A model generated the notes under the pieces. That model was not told the origin of the DNA and made no database searches. It saw nothing but the letters and a program-made list of their open reading frames with translations. Shown one piece after another: positions 1 to 8,198 of a stretch of DNA of 64,000 bases (positions within the stretch are counted from its first letter, which is position 1; every line of letters begins with the position of its first letter). The stretch spans positions 35,710 through 99,709 of the forward strand of contig JAFDVS010000028.1 of the NCBI GenBank assembly GCA_018268935.1, in the 5' to 3' direction. Position numbers and translations under genes: made by a program. Source of the DNA: Acidobacteriota bacterium. Its GTDB lineage: Bacteria; Acidobacteriota; Terriglobia; Bryobacterales; Bryobacteraceae.

Positions 1-214
1 CGTCTTCGCGAGTGACCCAGCGGGCTTTGAGTGCTCCGGATTCTTCGAGGCGGTGGAGAGCGGGGTAGAGGGAGCCTTCTTCGACACGGAGGATGTCGCC
101 GGAGACTTCGACGATGGCGGCCATGATGGCGTAGCCGTGGAGGGGGGCACGGCGGGAGAGGATTTTGAGGATTAGGAGATCGAGCGCGCCTTGGAGAGTG
201 TCTTGTTTTCCCAT
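1..214 (-). CDS. PadR-family transcriptional regulator (partial, N-terminal 71 residues)
   Basis: The reverse strand reads from ATG at 214 and runs off the left edge. The visible residues (MGKQDTLQGALDLLILKIL, then APLHGYAIM and EEGSLYPALHRLEE) are the winged-helix N-terminus of the PadR family: the 'TLDLLIL' opening, the 'HGYAI' turn and the 'GSLYPAL' recognition helix. PadR proteins are dimeric repressors. In acidobacteria they commonly sit beside MacB-like permease genes, but that partner would lie outside this window. Four CTAAG repeats just upstream of the start codon (223-252) are a likely binding site, suggesting autoregulation. The C-terminal dimerisation helices are not visible. Confidence 0.9.
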   Translation of the reverse strand, partial: MGKQDTLQGALDLLILKILSRRAPLHGYAIMAAIVEVSGDILRVEEGSLYPALHRLEESGALKARWVTRED

Positions 215-222
215 AGTGAGTG

Positions 223-252
223 CTTAGATGGCTTAGTACTTAGACAGCTTAG
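223..252 (-). promoter_or_regulatory. CTAAG repeat array, candidate PadR operator
   Basis: On the gene strand CTAAG occurs four times; on the + strand the CTTAG copies start at 223, 232, 239 and 248. Spacing is 9, 7 and 9 bp, so copies 1/3 and 2/4 are each 16 bp apart. The array ends only 8 bp before the PadR start codon. Spaced copies of one half-site overlapping a promoter are what a dimeric repressor site would look like; assignment to PadR is an inference from position. Confidence 0.5.
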
Positions 253-263
253 CATGGGAATTG

Positions 264-292
264 GTTAGCCGCCGGCCTGGAGGCCCGCGTCA
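264..292. repeat. Family-1 palindromic repeat, copy a (short form)
   Basis: Contains the core GGCCTGGAGGCC, an inverted repeat GGCCT/AGGCC around GG. The 29-bp unit is identical to copy d at 25566-25594. It overlaps the stop codon of the downstream-reading PQQ dehydrogenase (reverse TGA at 290-292). Further family members lie at 8143, 11817, 27757 and 31370. Confidence 0.8.
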
Positions 293-2209
293 CTTCGGAT
301 TGAAGAGGCGGAACACGTAGAGGGTGGCTCCGGTGCGGTAGTGGCGCATCCAGGGGGCGCCTGCTCCGGTGTAGCCGGCGACGGCTCCGCTCATGCCGGA
401 GGCGATGGCGATGTATTGCTGGTTGTCGAGGGTGAAGGTGATGGGCGCTGCTCGGATGCCGGAGCCGGTTTGGTAAGACCAGAGGATGGCGCCTTTGGTT
501 GCGTCGAAGGCTTGGAATGCGCCTTCGCCGGTGCCGGTGAAGAGGAGGTTGCCTGCGGTGGCGAGCATGCCTGTGCCCATGGGTGTGCGGGTTTTCGATT
601 CCCATGCAATGCTGCCGTCGTCGGCCTTGATGGCCATCACTTTGCCGTAGGCTTTACCGGGGAGATAGCGGAAGCCGCTGGGGCCGGGCGGGAGTCCTTT
701 CTTCTTCGCTTCGACGCCGTAGTTGAAGAATGTGGCGCAGTTTTCGATTACGGGGATGTAGACGTAGCGCGTGAGCGGCGAGTAGGACATGGCGTTCCAC
801 TCTTTGCCACCGGCAGCGCCGGGACAGACTTCGACGCCTTCGTAGGTGGGGATTTTGGTGGGGTCGATGATGGGGACGCCTTGCGGGTTGAAGCCTTTGG
901 TCCAGGTGACGCGGACGAAGGGTTTGGCGTAGAGGAAGCGGCCGGTGGCGCGTTCGAGGGCGAAGAAGTGGCCGTTGCGATCGGCGTGGACGAGGGCTTT
1001 GACGCGCTGGCCGTTGTGGAGGAGATCGTCGATGAAGAGGAGTTCGTTGACCCCGTCGTAATCCCAGACGTCGTGGGGCGTGTATTGGTAGTGCCAGACG
1101 AGTTTGCCGGTGTCGGCGTTGAGAGCGACGACGGAATCGCTGTAGAGATTGCTGCGGAGGCGGGCGTCGCCGTCGTAATCGGGGAAGGGATTGCCGGTGC
1201 CCCAGTAGACGAGGTTGAGCGCGGGGTCGTAGGCTCCGTTCATCCAAGTGGCGGCTCCACCGGTTTTCCAGGAGGTGCCGGACCAGGTGTTGTTGTGCGG
1301 CTCGTTTTCGCCGGGGATGGTGTGGAAGCGCCAGAGTTGTTTACCGGTGGCGGCGTCGTAGGCAGCAATGAAGCCTCTTGACGGATAGTCGCCTCCGGCC
1401 ATGCCGGTGATGACTTTGTTGCCGACGATCAAGGGCGGGGAGGTGATGGAGACGTTGTCTTCGACGCGGCCGACTTCGACGTCCCAGCGGGGGCGGCCGT
1501 CGCGGGCGTTGAGTGCGACGAGGTGGGCATCGAGCGTGCCGAGGTAGATGGTGTCGTTGAGAATGGCGATGCCGCGATTGACGGGGCCGCAGCAGTATTT
1601 GAGTTTTTCGGGGAGACGGCGGCGATAGTGCCAGAGTTCGGCTCCGGTGCGGGCGTCGATGGCGAAGACGTGGTTCCAGGAGGTGGTGAGGAAGAGGACA
1701 CCGTTGACGTATAGGGGAGTGGATTGGAGGCCGTCGGGGGTGCCGGTTTGGAAGCTCCAGGCGGGGACGAGGCTGCGGACGTTGGTGGAGTTGATTTGTT
1801 TGAGGGGGGAGAAGCGTTGGTTGCCGAGGTCGCGGGAGAAGCTGAGCCAGGTGTCTTGCGGCGGGTTCTTTAGTTGATCGAATGTGACTTGGATGGGCGG
1901 AGTGGTGAGGTCGTTGGCGGGTTGGATGGCGGTGGTGGAGAGTTTTCTTAGGTGGGCTGCTATGGCTTTGATGTCGACGGTGTCGCGGAAGGCGGGCATG
2001 GGAGTGTTGGGGATGCCTTCGCGGATGATGCGCTCGAGTTGGGCGTCGGAGGTGGCGCGGTGCCAGAGGGGGTTGGTGAGATCGGGGCCGGATGCGCCTT
2101 CGGCAGTGGCTCCGTGACAGACGGCGCAGTGGGTGGTGTATTGGGATTGGGCGGGGTCGGGTTGGGGCTGGGCTTGGAGGAGGGCGGTGAGGAAGAGGAG
2201 TGGGAGCAC
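290..2209 (-). CDS. Exported PQQ-dependent quinohemoprotein dehydrogenase with N-terminal cytochrome c domain
   Basis: The protein has 639 residues. A short signal peptide (about 1-14, ending AQA-like) is followed by a single-heme cytochrome c domain with CAVCH at 28-32 and a likely Met ligand at 71 (PNTPMPAF). An eight-bladed PQQ beta-propeller follows from about 115 onward. The vicinal cysteine pair C206-C207 (KYCCGPVNRG) matches the disulfide under PQQ in methanol/ethanol dehydrogenases, and the Asp in VWDYDG (about 383-385) is the likely catalytic base. Family role: periplasmic oxidation of an alcohol or sugar, with electrons passed from PQQ to heme. In classical quinohemoprotein alcohol dehydrogenases the heme domain is C-terminal; here it is N-terminal. 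The substrate cannot be told from sequence. The gene stands alone, and its stop codon lies inside a family-1 repeat. Confidence 0.92.
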   Translation of the reverse strand: MLPLLFLTALLQAQPQPDPAQSQYTTHCAVCHGATAEGASGPDLTNPLWHRATSDAQLERIIREGIPNTPMPAFRDTVDIKAIAAHLRKLSTTAIQPANDLTTPPIQVTFDQLKNPPQDTWLSFSRDLGNQRFSPLKQINSTNVRSLVPAWSFQTGTPDGLQSTPLYVNGVLFLTTSWNHVFAIDARTGAELWHYRRRLPEKLKYCCGPVNRGIAILNDTIYLGTLDAHLVALNARDGRPRWDVEVGRVEDNVSITSPPLIVGNKVITGMAGGDYPSRGFIAAYDAATGKQLWRFHTIPGENEPHNNTWSGTSWKTGGAATWMNGAYDPALNLVYWGTGNPFPDYDGDARLRSNLYSDSVVALNADTGKLVWHYQYTPHDVWDYDGVNELLFIDDLLHNGQRVKALVHADRNGHFFALERATGRFLYAKPFVRVTWTKGFNPQGVPIIDPTKIPTYEGVEVCPGAAGGKEWNAMSYSPLTRYVYIPVIENCATFFNYGVEAKKKGLPPGPSGFRYLPGKAYGKVMAIKADDGSIAWESKTRTPMGTGMLATAGNLLFTGTGEGAFQAFDATKGAILWSYQTGSGIRAAPITFTLDNQQYIAIASGMSGAVAGYTGAGAPWMRHYRTGATLYVFRLFNPK

Positions 2210-2231
2210 TTGGGAATTGTATCGTGGGTGG

Positions 2232-3134
2232 TTAGAGCCAGGGGCCTGGGGGATGCCAGTTTTGAGTGAATGGACTGTCTTTGGTGGCGGCGGTGAGCGG
2301 TGTTATGGCGAAGCGGCGAACCTGGTCGACGATGGTTTCGAAATTCCATTCGGCACCGAGTCTGCTGCGGCGAGCGAAGGCTCTCCATTGCAGGCTTCGG
2401 GCCGGATCTGTGCTGAAGGCTGTTGTGAGTCCGACGGGATTGCTTTGGATTGCGGTACCGCGGTTGTGGAATGTGGCTCGTATTGCTTGCACAAGTTGAG
2501 TGCCATCGAACGGGTAGAGTTGCGCGAGGAGGGCGATGTCATAGTAGTCCTTGATGCGGCTGTTGAGCATACCGAGGACCGTGATCGCTTCCAGCTTTTC
2601 GGCGACGACGGCTTCCTTCGGATAGGCTCGGAGAATGGGTGGCGGGAATTCGAGCATGGGGGGATAGTGGACCATGGCCGGCGGAGGTACAATCACGTCT
2701 CCGAATCCGATGTCGATTTGCATTGGGATGCGCGCTTTGGCGAGGATTGCGTGGAAGCGGATTCGGACGCCTTCATACTCCCCGTCCTCCTTGATTCGCT
2801 GGAGTTCGATGGAAGTGGGGTCAAACTCGATACCGTCGAGTTCGGTGGTGGGCTGACAGAGGTGGGTGACGATGGAATGGATGTGTTCCCATTCGTTGCT
2901 GGTGATTCCGGCGAGGTCGATGTCGATGGTGGGACGGGTGATGGGCGCGTTCCAGGCGGTGAGGAGAAGAGCGCCTTTGAGAATGAAGCGCTCGGCGAAA
3001 GGAGACTGAGCCAGGCGGTAGAGGAAGCGCTCCATGGCGAAGTATTGGAGTAGTTCCTGAAAGGGGCGATTCTCCGCGCGTGCACGGTTGAGGAGGCGCT
3101 GGCGAATCGAGGCGCCAATGTCGCGGGTGCTCAT
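2232..3134 (-). CDS. abiEii: AbiEii-type nucleotidyltransferase toxin
   Basis: The 300-residue protein fits the AbiEii/AbiGii nucleotidyltransferase toxin family (type IV abortive-infection toxin). Visible motifs in order are LKGALLL (52-58, the family's KGG-like site), DIDL (71-74, metal-binding aspartates), a third Asp at about 141 (QIDIGFGD), the EK pair at 179-180 and KDYYDI (195-200). Members transfer nucleotides onto RNA targets and halt growth during phage infection. Its ATG overlaps the stop codon of the antitoxin gene by 4 bp (3131-3134), the usual coupled AbiEi-AbiEii order. All expected catalytic residues are present, so the toxin looks intact. Confidence 0.88.
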   Translation of the reverse strand: MSTRDIGASIRQRLLNRARAENRPFQELLQYFAMERFLYRLAQSPFAERFILKGALLLTAWNAPITRPTIDIDLAGITSNEWEHIHSIVTHLCQPTTELDGIEFDPTSIELQRIKEDGEYEGVRIRFHAILAKARIPMQIDIGFGDVIVPPPAMVHYPPMLEFPPPILRAYPKEAVVAEKLEAITVLGMLNSRIKDYYDIALLAQLYPFDGTQLVQAIRATFHNRGTAIQSNPVGLTTAFSTDPARSLQWRAFARRSRLGAEWNFETIVDQVRRFAITPLTAATKDSPFTQNWHPPGPWL

Positions 3135-3736
3135 AGCAGGGCCTCGATGTAGGGGCGCATGATGGTCTCGACGCGGTTCATTCGGGAGAAGGTGTGGAGT
3201 TGGTTCCAGTGTGGTTTCCTGGTTCGCTCGCGGTAGGTGCGAAGGGCCTGGATGGCAACGTCGAGGCCGATTTTGTTGCGGTATTTGAAGCAGTCGGCGA
3301 TGGATTTTTCGGGGGAGTAGATTCGGACGGGTATGGTGTCGATCGAGATGGATTGGACGCCTGCGCTGAAGGAAGGCTCAGAGAACCAGAAGGTGCGGAT
3401 CGGGATGGTGTCCAGTTTGGGGACTTGGGCGTGGCTGGGGAGAGCGATGTCGATGGAGTGAGGGACTTGGGTGGTGAGGCGGTGATGGTAGAGGGCGGAG
3501 ATGAGGCAGACGACGGCACGTGGGATGCGGATGGCGACGGCGACGAAGTCGGGATTGGTGAGCGGTGGCTTGGCGGCGAGGCGGTAAAGGCCTCTTGTCA
3601 CGGGTTCGATGATGCCCTGATCTCTGAGGGTGTAGAGGGTGCGAGGGTGGATACCGAGGTGGATGGCGTCACTGGTGCGGAGAATACCATTGTGGCGGGT
3701 GAAGATGCGGCGGGCTTTGTCAAGGGATGGATGCAT
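3131..3736 (-). CDS. abiEi: AbiEi-type antitoxin / autorepressor
   Basis: The 201-residue protein begins with a winged helix (about 5-55; GILRTSDAIHLGIHPRTLY then VTRGLYRLA), followed by the AbiEi-4-like C-terminal region (PEKSIADCFKYRNKIGLDV, about 144-162). AbiEi proteins repress their own promoter through the N-terminal domain and neutralise AbiEii through the C-terminal domain without stable binding. The gene precedes and overlaps abiEii. A perfect TATAAT lies only about 10 bp upstream of the start codon, inside inverted and direct repeats (3739-3777), so the message may be leaderless and self-repressed. The start is fixed by this promoter and by family length. Confidence 0.88.
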   Translation of the reverse strand: MHPSLDKARRIFTRHNGILRTSDAIHLGIHPRTLYTLRDQGIIEPVTRGLYRLAAKPPLTNPDFVAVAIRIPRAVVCLISALYHHRLTTQVPHSIDIALPSHAQVPKLDTIPIRTFWFSEPSFSAGVQSISIDTIPVRIYSPEKSIADCFKYRNKIGLDVAIQALRTYRERTRKPHWNQLHTFSRMNRVETIMRPYIEALL

Positions 3737-3738
3737 CT

Positions 3739-3777
3739 CACGGATATTATATCTTTTATCCGAGGATTTTATCCGTG
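3739..3777 (-). promoter_or_regulatory. abiE promoter and operator
   Basis: The reverse strand carries TATAAT (reverse complement of 3746-3751). CACGGATA at 3739-3746 and TATCCGTG at 3770-3777 form an 8-bp inverted repeat that encloses the -10 box. TTTATCCG also occurs as a direct repeat at 3755-3762 and 3768-3775, 13 bp apart. Transcription would begin almost at the abiEi ATG (3736). AbiEi proteins are known to bind inverted repeats at their own promoters; assignment here is by position. Confidence 0.6.
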
Positions 3778-3790
3778 GCTGACGTAGTGT

Positions 3791-6700
3791 TCAGATCTGG
3801 TTGACCCAAGTCTCGGCAAGGGCGCGCTCGCGAGGCATATTGAGTTCAGTGAAGATTTGGAGAGCTTGGGTGAGGAGGGTGCGTGCTTGGCCTGACTTGT
3901 TTTGATCGAGCAGGATTAGGCCTTGGTTGGCGAGGCTAAAGGCCAGTCCGGCGCGGTCGCCAAGTTCGAGAGAGAGGGCTTCTTGCTTCTTGGCCAGTTC
4001 CATTGCCTTACCGAGTTGCCCGGTATCCTTTAGAATCACGGCTTGGTTGCCGTAACAAATCTGTAATCCGACGCGGTCTTCGAGATAGTGACAAAGAGAT
4101 TCTTCGAGCTTGAGAAGCGCCAATGCTCCACTGTGTTGGCCTTGGGCCTGTAGAATCCCAGCTTGGCTACCGTAGCTATGGCACAATCCAGCGACATCGC
4201 CCAATTGCAGACAGATCGCTGCCTCCTTTTTGGCAAGATGCATAGCCTCGTCAAACCTGCCCGATCGTTTGAGGATCAAGGCCTGATTACCATAGGTCTT
4301 ACTCAAGCCTCGAAGATCGCCCAGGCTCTCGCAGATCGACTCTGATTTCTGGTGTAGAGCCATAGCATCATCAAGCCGATCCTGATCTTGCATGATCGTG
4401 GCTTGATTGCCGTAACTCAGTTGCAGACCATCCAAATCCCCAAGTTGGAGGTAGATGACCTCGGATTTCTTGAGAAGGCTCATAGCGTCCTCGGGTTGAC
4501 CCCAAATCCGGCGAAGCTGAGCTTGGCCAACGTAGCTCCCTGCCAAGCTTGCAGAGTCCGCCAGTTCATGACTCAATCCCTCTTGCTTCAGGAAAAGGTT
4601 CAGGGCCTCCTCAAGCTGACCGGTGTTCTTCAAGATCGTGGCTTGATTGCCAAAGGAATTGATCAAACCGTGTCTATCGCCAGTTTGCTCACAGATGAGT
4701 TCTACCTTCTTATGCATGCTCATCGCCTCCCCTACCTGACCCCAAACAGCTAGGATGAGGGCTTGGTTGGTGTAGCTGGTCAATAGACCTTGAATGTCAC
4801 TGAGTTCGTGGCAGATTGCTTCTTCTCTTCTGTGCAGGTTCATGGCTTCGTCTAATCTTCCCCAGCTCTGTAGAATTAACGCCTCAAAGCCATAAATCGC
4901 ATGCGTACCAGCGCGGTCACCGATTTGCTCGATGTTCAATCGGCATTGCCGCACGATGGAGAAAGCTTCGACAAGCAGACCTGTTCTGTAAGCGTGTTCT
5001 GCACCTAAATTGAAAACAATGGTGTAGCGTTTCCAATCCTCTGCTTTTGCGAGGAATGTAATGGTAGCCTCCACCTCGGGCACGCAGTACAGAGGTTCCA
5101 GCCATTGTGTTCGGTCCTTGTCCCAGGCGGTGAGGCGGCGGAGGAGGGCTTCGACTCGGGCTTGGTTGAGTTGGTGCTGGGTCTTTGGATCGAGATCCTT
5201 GAGGACGATGTCGCGGAGGGCGGTGTGGAGCGTGAAGCGGGAGGTTTCGCGGTCTATCGTTCGAAGCAGGGAGGTGTCGGCGAGTTGGTTGGCCGCGGTC
5301 CACATTGCTTCGTTGTCGAGTCCAGACATTTCACCGGCGAGGGGAAGCCAGACTCCATCGGGGGAACAGACGGCGACTGCCTTGAGGAGTGCTTTCGCTT
5401 CGGTGGTGTGCGGCGCGATGGCGGTGCGGAGGAGTTTGGGGAGATTGAGAGTGCCGTTGACCAGGGCCTCGGTGCGGAGAGCCGCGATCGCTTCGGCTCT
5501 GGGGCGGGTGTCGCGGCGGAGCAGGTCTGCAGCTATCGCGAGAGCGTAGGGGAGGTGTTCGAGACGGCGGGCGAAGGAGCGGAGTGCGTCGCCGTGCGTG
5601 GTGAGCCAACCGGGGAGACGCTGGTTGAGTAGGTTTTCGGTTTCTTCGGGCTCAAAGCCTTCTACATGGAGGATGGCGTCTTCAGGGATGTCGGGGAGCG
5701 CGGTGTGCCGGGAGGTGAAGATGACGGTGGTTGGAGGCCCGGGGTTGAGGGCGCAGAGGGATTCGTCCCAGATGTCGTCGAGGATGAGGAGCGCTTTGTT
5801 GTCGCGGAGCCAGTGGTGGGCGCGTTCGATTTGGTGCTCGGGGGATTGACGGGATTCGTGGTGGGGGAGCTTCGCGGCGAGTTCGACACCGATGCTTTCG
5901 AGTGATCGGCCCCGTCCGCAGAACTGTTCGATGACGATGGGGGTGTCGCCGCGCTCCCAGGATTGCCAGGCGAAGTCGCGGGCGAGGGTGGATTTGCCTG
6001 CCCCGGCTTCGCCTCGGAGTAGGACGGGACTGGCGGTGATGTGGTCGCCGAGCCAGGCTAGATGTTTGGGGCGGGAGACGAGGCCGGGTTGACGGGGGGC
6101 GAGACGATTCCAGGATTTGGTGTCCGGCGGGTGGATGTGTTGGAGGAGGAGATCGACGGTGGTTTGGGGGATGGTGTGGATTTCGGCTCTAATGTCGGAG
6201 AGCATCTCGGCGTCGAAGATGCGGCTGACACGGTCGTTGGTTTTGATTTCTTCGGCGAAGTAGAGCGTCATGAGGGTACGCCAGTCTTGCGGCTGGTTGT
6301 TGTGCTCCCAGCCATCGTGGGCGTAGCGCTCGATGGTGGCGCGCCAGGTGGGTTGCCAACGGTCGAGGTCGGTGGTGAGCCAGTCGTGGACGCCTTGGTG
6401 GAAGGCTTGGTGACGCTGAGTTGGTTCCTGGGAGAGGAGAGTGTCGATGTTGGGGAGAGGTGCGTCAGGGAGCCAGGTGTCGAGGGCTTTGATCTCGGAC
6501 TGGATGAGGGACGGGAGTTTGGTTTCGCCGGCTTGGTGCGCGAGATCGTAAGTGGCTTTGAGATAGGCGCGGCGGGCGGCACGTTGCAGGTCGTGGTTGA
6601 CGGCGGAGGAGGATTGAATGGATTTCCAGCCCTTGCGGATGGCAGTGCAGACGAGCGCGTCGGCGCGATTGCCGATGATGCCGGTGGCGGCGTCAGGGAG

Positions 6701-6802
6701 CTTGGCGATTGCGGCATCGACAACTGGCTTGCCGATTGCATAAAACAGGGAGCCGAGGAGACACTCGATGGCGGGCATTGGGGTTGGATGTGATTGTAGC
6801 AT
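3791..6802 (-). CDS. STAND-type NTPase with TPR sensor domain (NB-ARC/TPR protein)
   Basis: The 1003-residue protein has an unassigned helical N-terminus (1-240), a P-loop ATPase with Walker A GEAGAGKS at 264-271 and Walker B ALLILDD at 337-343, and a sensor-like segment (TTVIFTSRH, then a GxP-like EHLPYALAI). A winged-helix linker follows, then from about 640 at least eight TPR repeats of about 40 residues (recurring NQAxIL and GDxxGL). This is a STAND architecture: ligand binding to the repeats would trigger oligomerisation of the ATPase and release the N-terminal effector. The effector resembles no family I can name. It sits just upstream of abiEi/abiEii on the same strand, in a defence-like cluster. 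The TPR half (about 3800-5050) is visibly lower in GC than the ATPase half. Confidence 0.85.
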   Translation of the reverse strand: MLQSHPTPMPAIECLLGSLFYAIGKPVVDAAIAKLPDAATGIIGNRADALVCTAIRKGWKSIQSSSAVNHDLQRAARRAYLKATYDLAHQAGETKLPSLIQSEIKALDTWLPDAPLPNIDTLLSQEPTQRHQAFHQGVHDWLTTDLDRWQPTWRATIERYAHDGWEHNNQPQDWRTLMTLYFAEEIKTNDRVSRIFDAEMLSDIRAEIHTIPQTTVDLLLQHIHPPDTKSWNRLAPRQPGLVSRPKHLAWLGDHITASPVLLRGEAGAGKSTLARDFAWQSWERGDTPIVIEQFCGRGRSLESIGVELAAKLPHHESRQSPEHQIERAHHWLRDNKALLILDDIWDESLCALNPGPPTTVIFTSRHTALPDIPEDAILHVEGFEPEETENLLNQRLPGWLTTHGDALRSFARRLEHLPYALAIAADLLRRDTRPRAEAIAALRTEALVNGTLNLPKLLRTAIAPHTTEAKALLKAVAVCSPDGVWLPLAGEMSGLDNEAMWTAANQLADTSLLRTIDRETSRFTLHTALRDIVLKDLDPKTQHQLNQARVEALLRRLTAWDKDRTQWLEPLYCVPEVEATITFLAKAEDWKRYTIVFNLGAEHAYRTGLLVEAFSIVRQCRLNIEQIGDRAGTHAIYGFEALILQSWGRLDEAMNLHRREEAICHELSDIQGLLTSYTNQALILAVWGQVGEAMSMHKKVELICEQTGDRHGLINSFGNQATILKNTGQLEEALNLFLKQEGLSHELADSASLAGSYVGQAQLRRIWGQPEDAMSLLKKSEVIYLQLGDLDGLQLSYGNQATIMQDQDRLDDAMALHQKSESICESLGDLRGLSKTYGNQALILKRSGRFDEAMHLAKKEAAICLQLGDVAGLCHSYGSQAGILQAQGQHSGALALLKLEESLCHYLEDRVGLQICYGNQAVILKDTGQLGKAMELAKKQEALSLELGDRAGLAFSLANQGLILLDQNKSGQARTLLTQALQIFTELNMPRERALAETWVNQI

Positions 6803-6908
6803 CGCGGTTCTCCGATAATTGCGGTGAATTTGTTTGTGTTGGCGGAGGGTTATGGTGTAGGATGCGGATAGTCTCGCGGCTTGCGCCGTGGGAATTTATC
6901 AGGCTTTC

Positions 6909-8132
6909 ATGGCGAACCTAAATTTGCCAGGCCGAGTCTTGTTAGGACTTTCCTGCACACTGCTGGCGTTGCCCGGCTTCACTCAGACAATTCCGTTGAC
7001 GAACTGGAACACAGCTCCTTTTTGGGCAGTGGATTCCACAACCGACTTTTTGAAAGGGGAGCGTGGTGCGGCGATCACCGGTCCCCTGCCGATGGTGGCG
7101 GTAACGCCGTGCCGCGTGATGGATACGCGGCCGGAATACGCACAGTTCGGATTCGTGGGGGCATTCGGGGCTCCCGCGCTGAATGGGGGACAGGTACGCG
7201 ATCTGCCGATTCCCGGGAGCAATTGCGGAATTCCTACAAACGCCCGTGGGTATTCGTTGAACATTACGGTGGTTCCGCCCGGGACGTTACAGTATGTGAC
7301 GGTGTGGCCGGCGGGGTTTGCCAAGCCGAATACCTCGACCCTGAACAGCTTCGAAGGGAAGGTGGTGGCGAATGCGGCGATTGTGCCGGCAGGGGTGAAT
7401 GGGGCGGTGTCGCTGTTTGCCTCGGAATCGACACACATCATTGTGGATATTAACGGGTACTTCACGGATCTGGTGGGCGTCTCTGGGCCGACCGGGCCGA
7501 CGGGTCCGCAGGGATCGCAAGGGATGGTGGGTCCGACAGGGAACCAGGGGAACCAGGGGGCTGTGGGTGCGCAGGGGCCGGCGGGTCCGACGGGTGCGGC
7601 GAGCACTGTGCCCGGGCCGGTGGGTCCGACGGGTCCGACTGGAGTTGGGCTCCAAGGCTTGACGGGTGCGACCGGTGCGACAGGCGCGACAGGGGCCACG
7701 GGGGCGGTTGGGCCGACGGGCACGGCGTCAGGCGGGTTGGCTGCGTATGGCAGTTTCTCGAATGATTCCGGGTCGGCGTACAACGTTACGATTGGCGGTG
7801 TTTCGCTGGACTTTTTTGACACTTCGGTGGCAAATAATGTCTCGATGACGACTCCGATTGCGACGTTGCCCCAGGCGGGGACGTACAAGTTCTATTACTG
7901 CATCCGAACGACTGCGCCATCGAGCGCAAGTTCGAGGCTGGTGATTAACGGGAGTGCGATCAATGCGTCAATCATCACTCCGGTGACACAAACGGACAAG
8001 TGGTGCCGGAGCACGATGCTGAGCCTGATATCGACGAACTCGACGGTACAGGTGCAGTTGTTCGGGACGCTCGCGCCGGTGACGTTGATCGCACCGGGAG
8101 GGGCGGAATTGCAGATCACCAAACTGAACTGA
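6909..8132 (+). CDS. Secreted collagen-like repeat protein
   Basis: The protein has 407 residues from ATG 6909, which gives a clean signal peptide ([19 protein letters not shown]). An upstream in-frame GTG at 6888 is possible but would add seven residues in front of it. After the signal is a globular domain (about 60-190; [30 protein letters not shown]), common in acidobacterial surface proteins but without a name I can give. A Gly-X-Y collagen stretch (about 193-273) is rich in GPT and GAT triplets, followed by a C-terminal beta-rich domain of about 130 residues resembling the C1q/BclA-like trimerisation head. Threonine in the Y position is typical of glycosylated bacterial collagens. Probable role: surface filament or adhesin. 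It is divergent from the STAND gene. Confidence 0.85.
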   Translation: MANLNLPGRVLLGLSCTLLALPGFTQTIPLTNWNTAPFWAVDSTTDFLKGERGAAITGPLPMVAVTPCRVMDTRPEYAQFGFVGAFGAPALNGGQVRDLPIPGSNCGIPTNARGYSLNITVVPPGTLQYVTVWPAGFAKPNTSTLNSFEGKVVANAAIVPAGVNGAVSLFASESTHIIVDINGYFTDLVGVSGPTGPTGPQGSQGMVGPTGNQGNQGAVGAQGPAGPTGAASTVPGPVGPTGPTGVGLQGLTGATGATGATGATGAVGPTGTASGGLAAYGSFSNDSGSAYNVTIGGVSLDFFDTSVANNVSMTTPIATLPQAGTYKFYYCIRTTAPSSASSRLVINGSAINASIITPVTQTDKWCRSTMLSLISTNSTVQVQLFGTLAPVTLIAPGGAELQITKLN

Positions 8133-8142
8133 GCGTTGATGT

Positions 8143-8189
8143 GTTCAGCCTTCCCAGGCTGAACTGCGACCGGCCTGGAGGCCCGTCGC
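8143..8189. repeat. Family-1 palindromic repeat, copy b (full two-hairpin form)
   Basis: Hairpin I at 8143-8164 has 9-bp arms GTTCAGCCT and AGGCTGAAC around TCCC. Hairpin II at 8166-8189 pairs GCGAC with GTCGC outside the core GGCCTGGAGGCC. It lies between the convergent ends of the collagen-like gene and the sulfatase gene, so it could also act as a bidirectional terminator. Confidence 0.8.
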
Positions 8190-8198
8190 CACCTTTTG

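Noticed and set aside
3850..4850. Regular repeats of about 120 bp that could suggest an array
   Set aside because: They are codon-level TPR repeats in one open frame.
7490..7735. CRISPR-like or tandem-repeat array
   Set aside because: The repeats are 9-bp Gly-X-Y codon triplets of the collagen region, in frame and without spacers.
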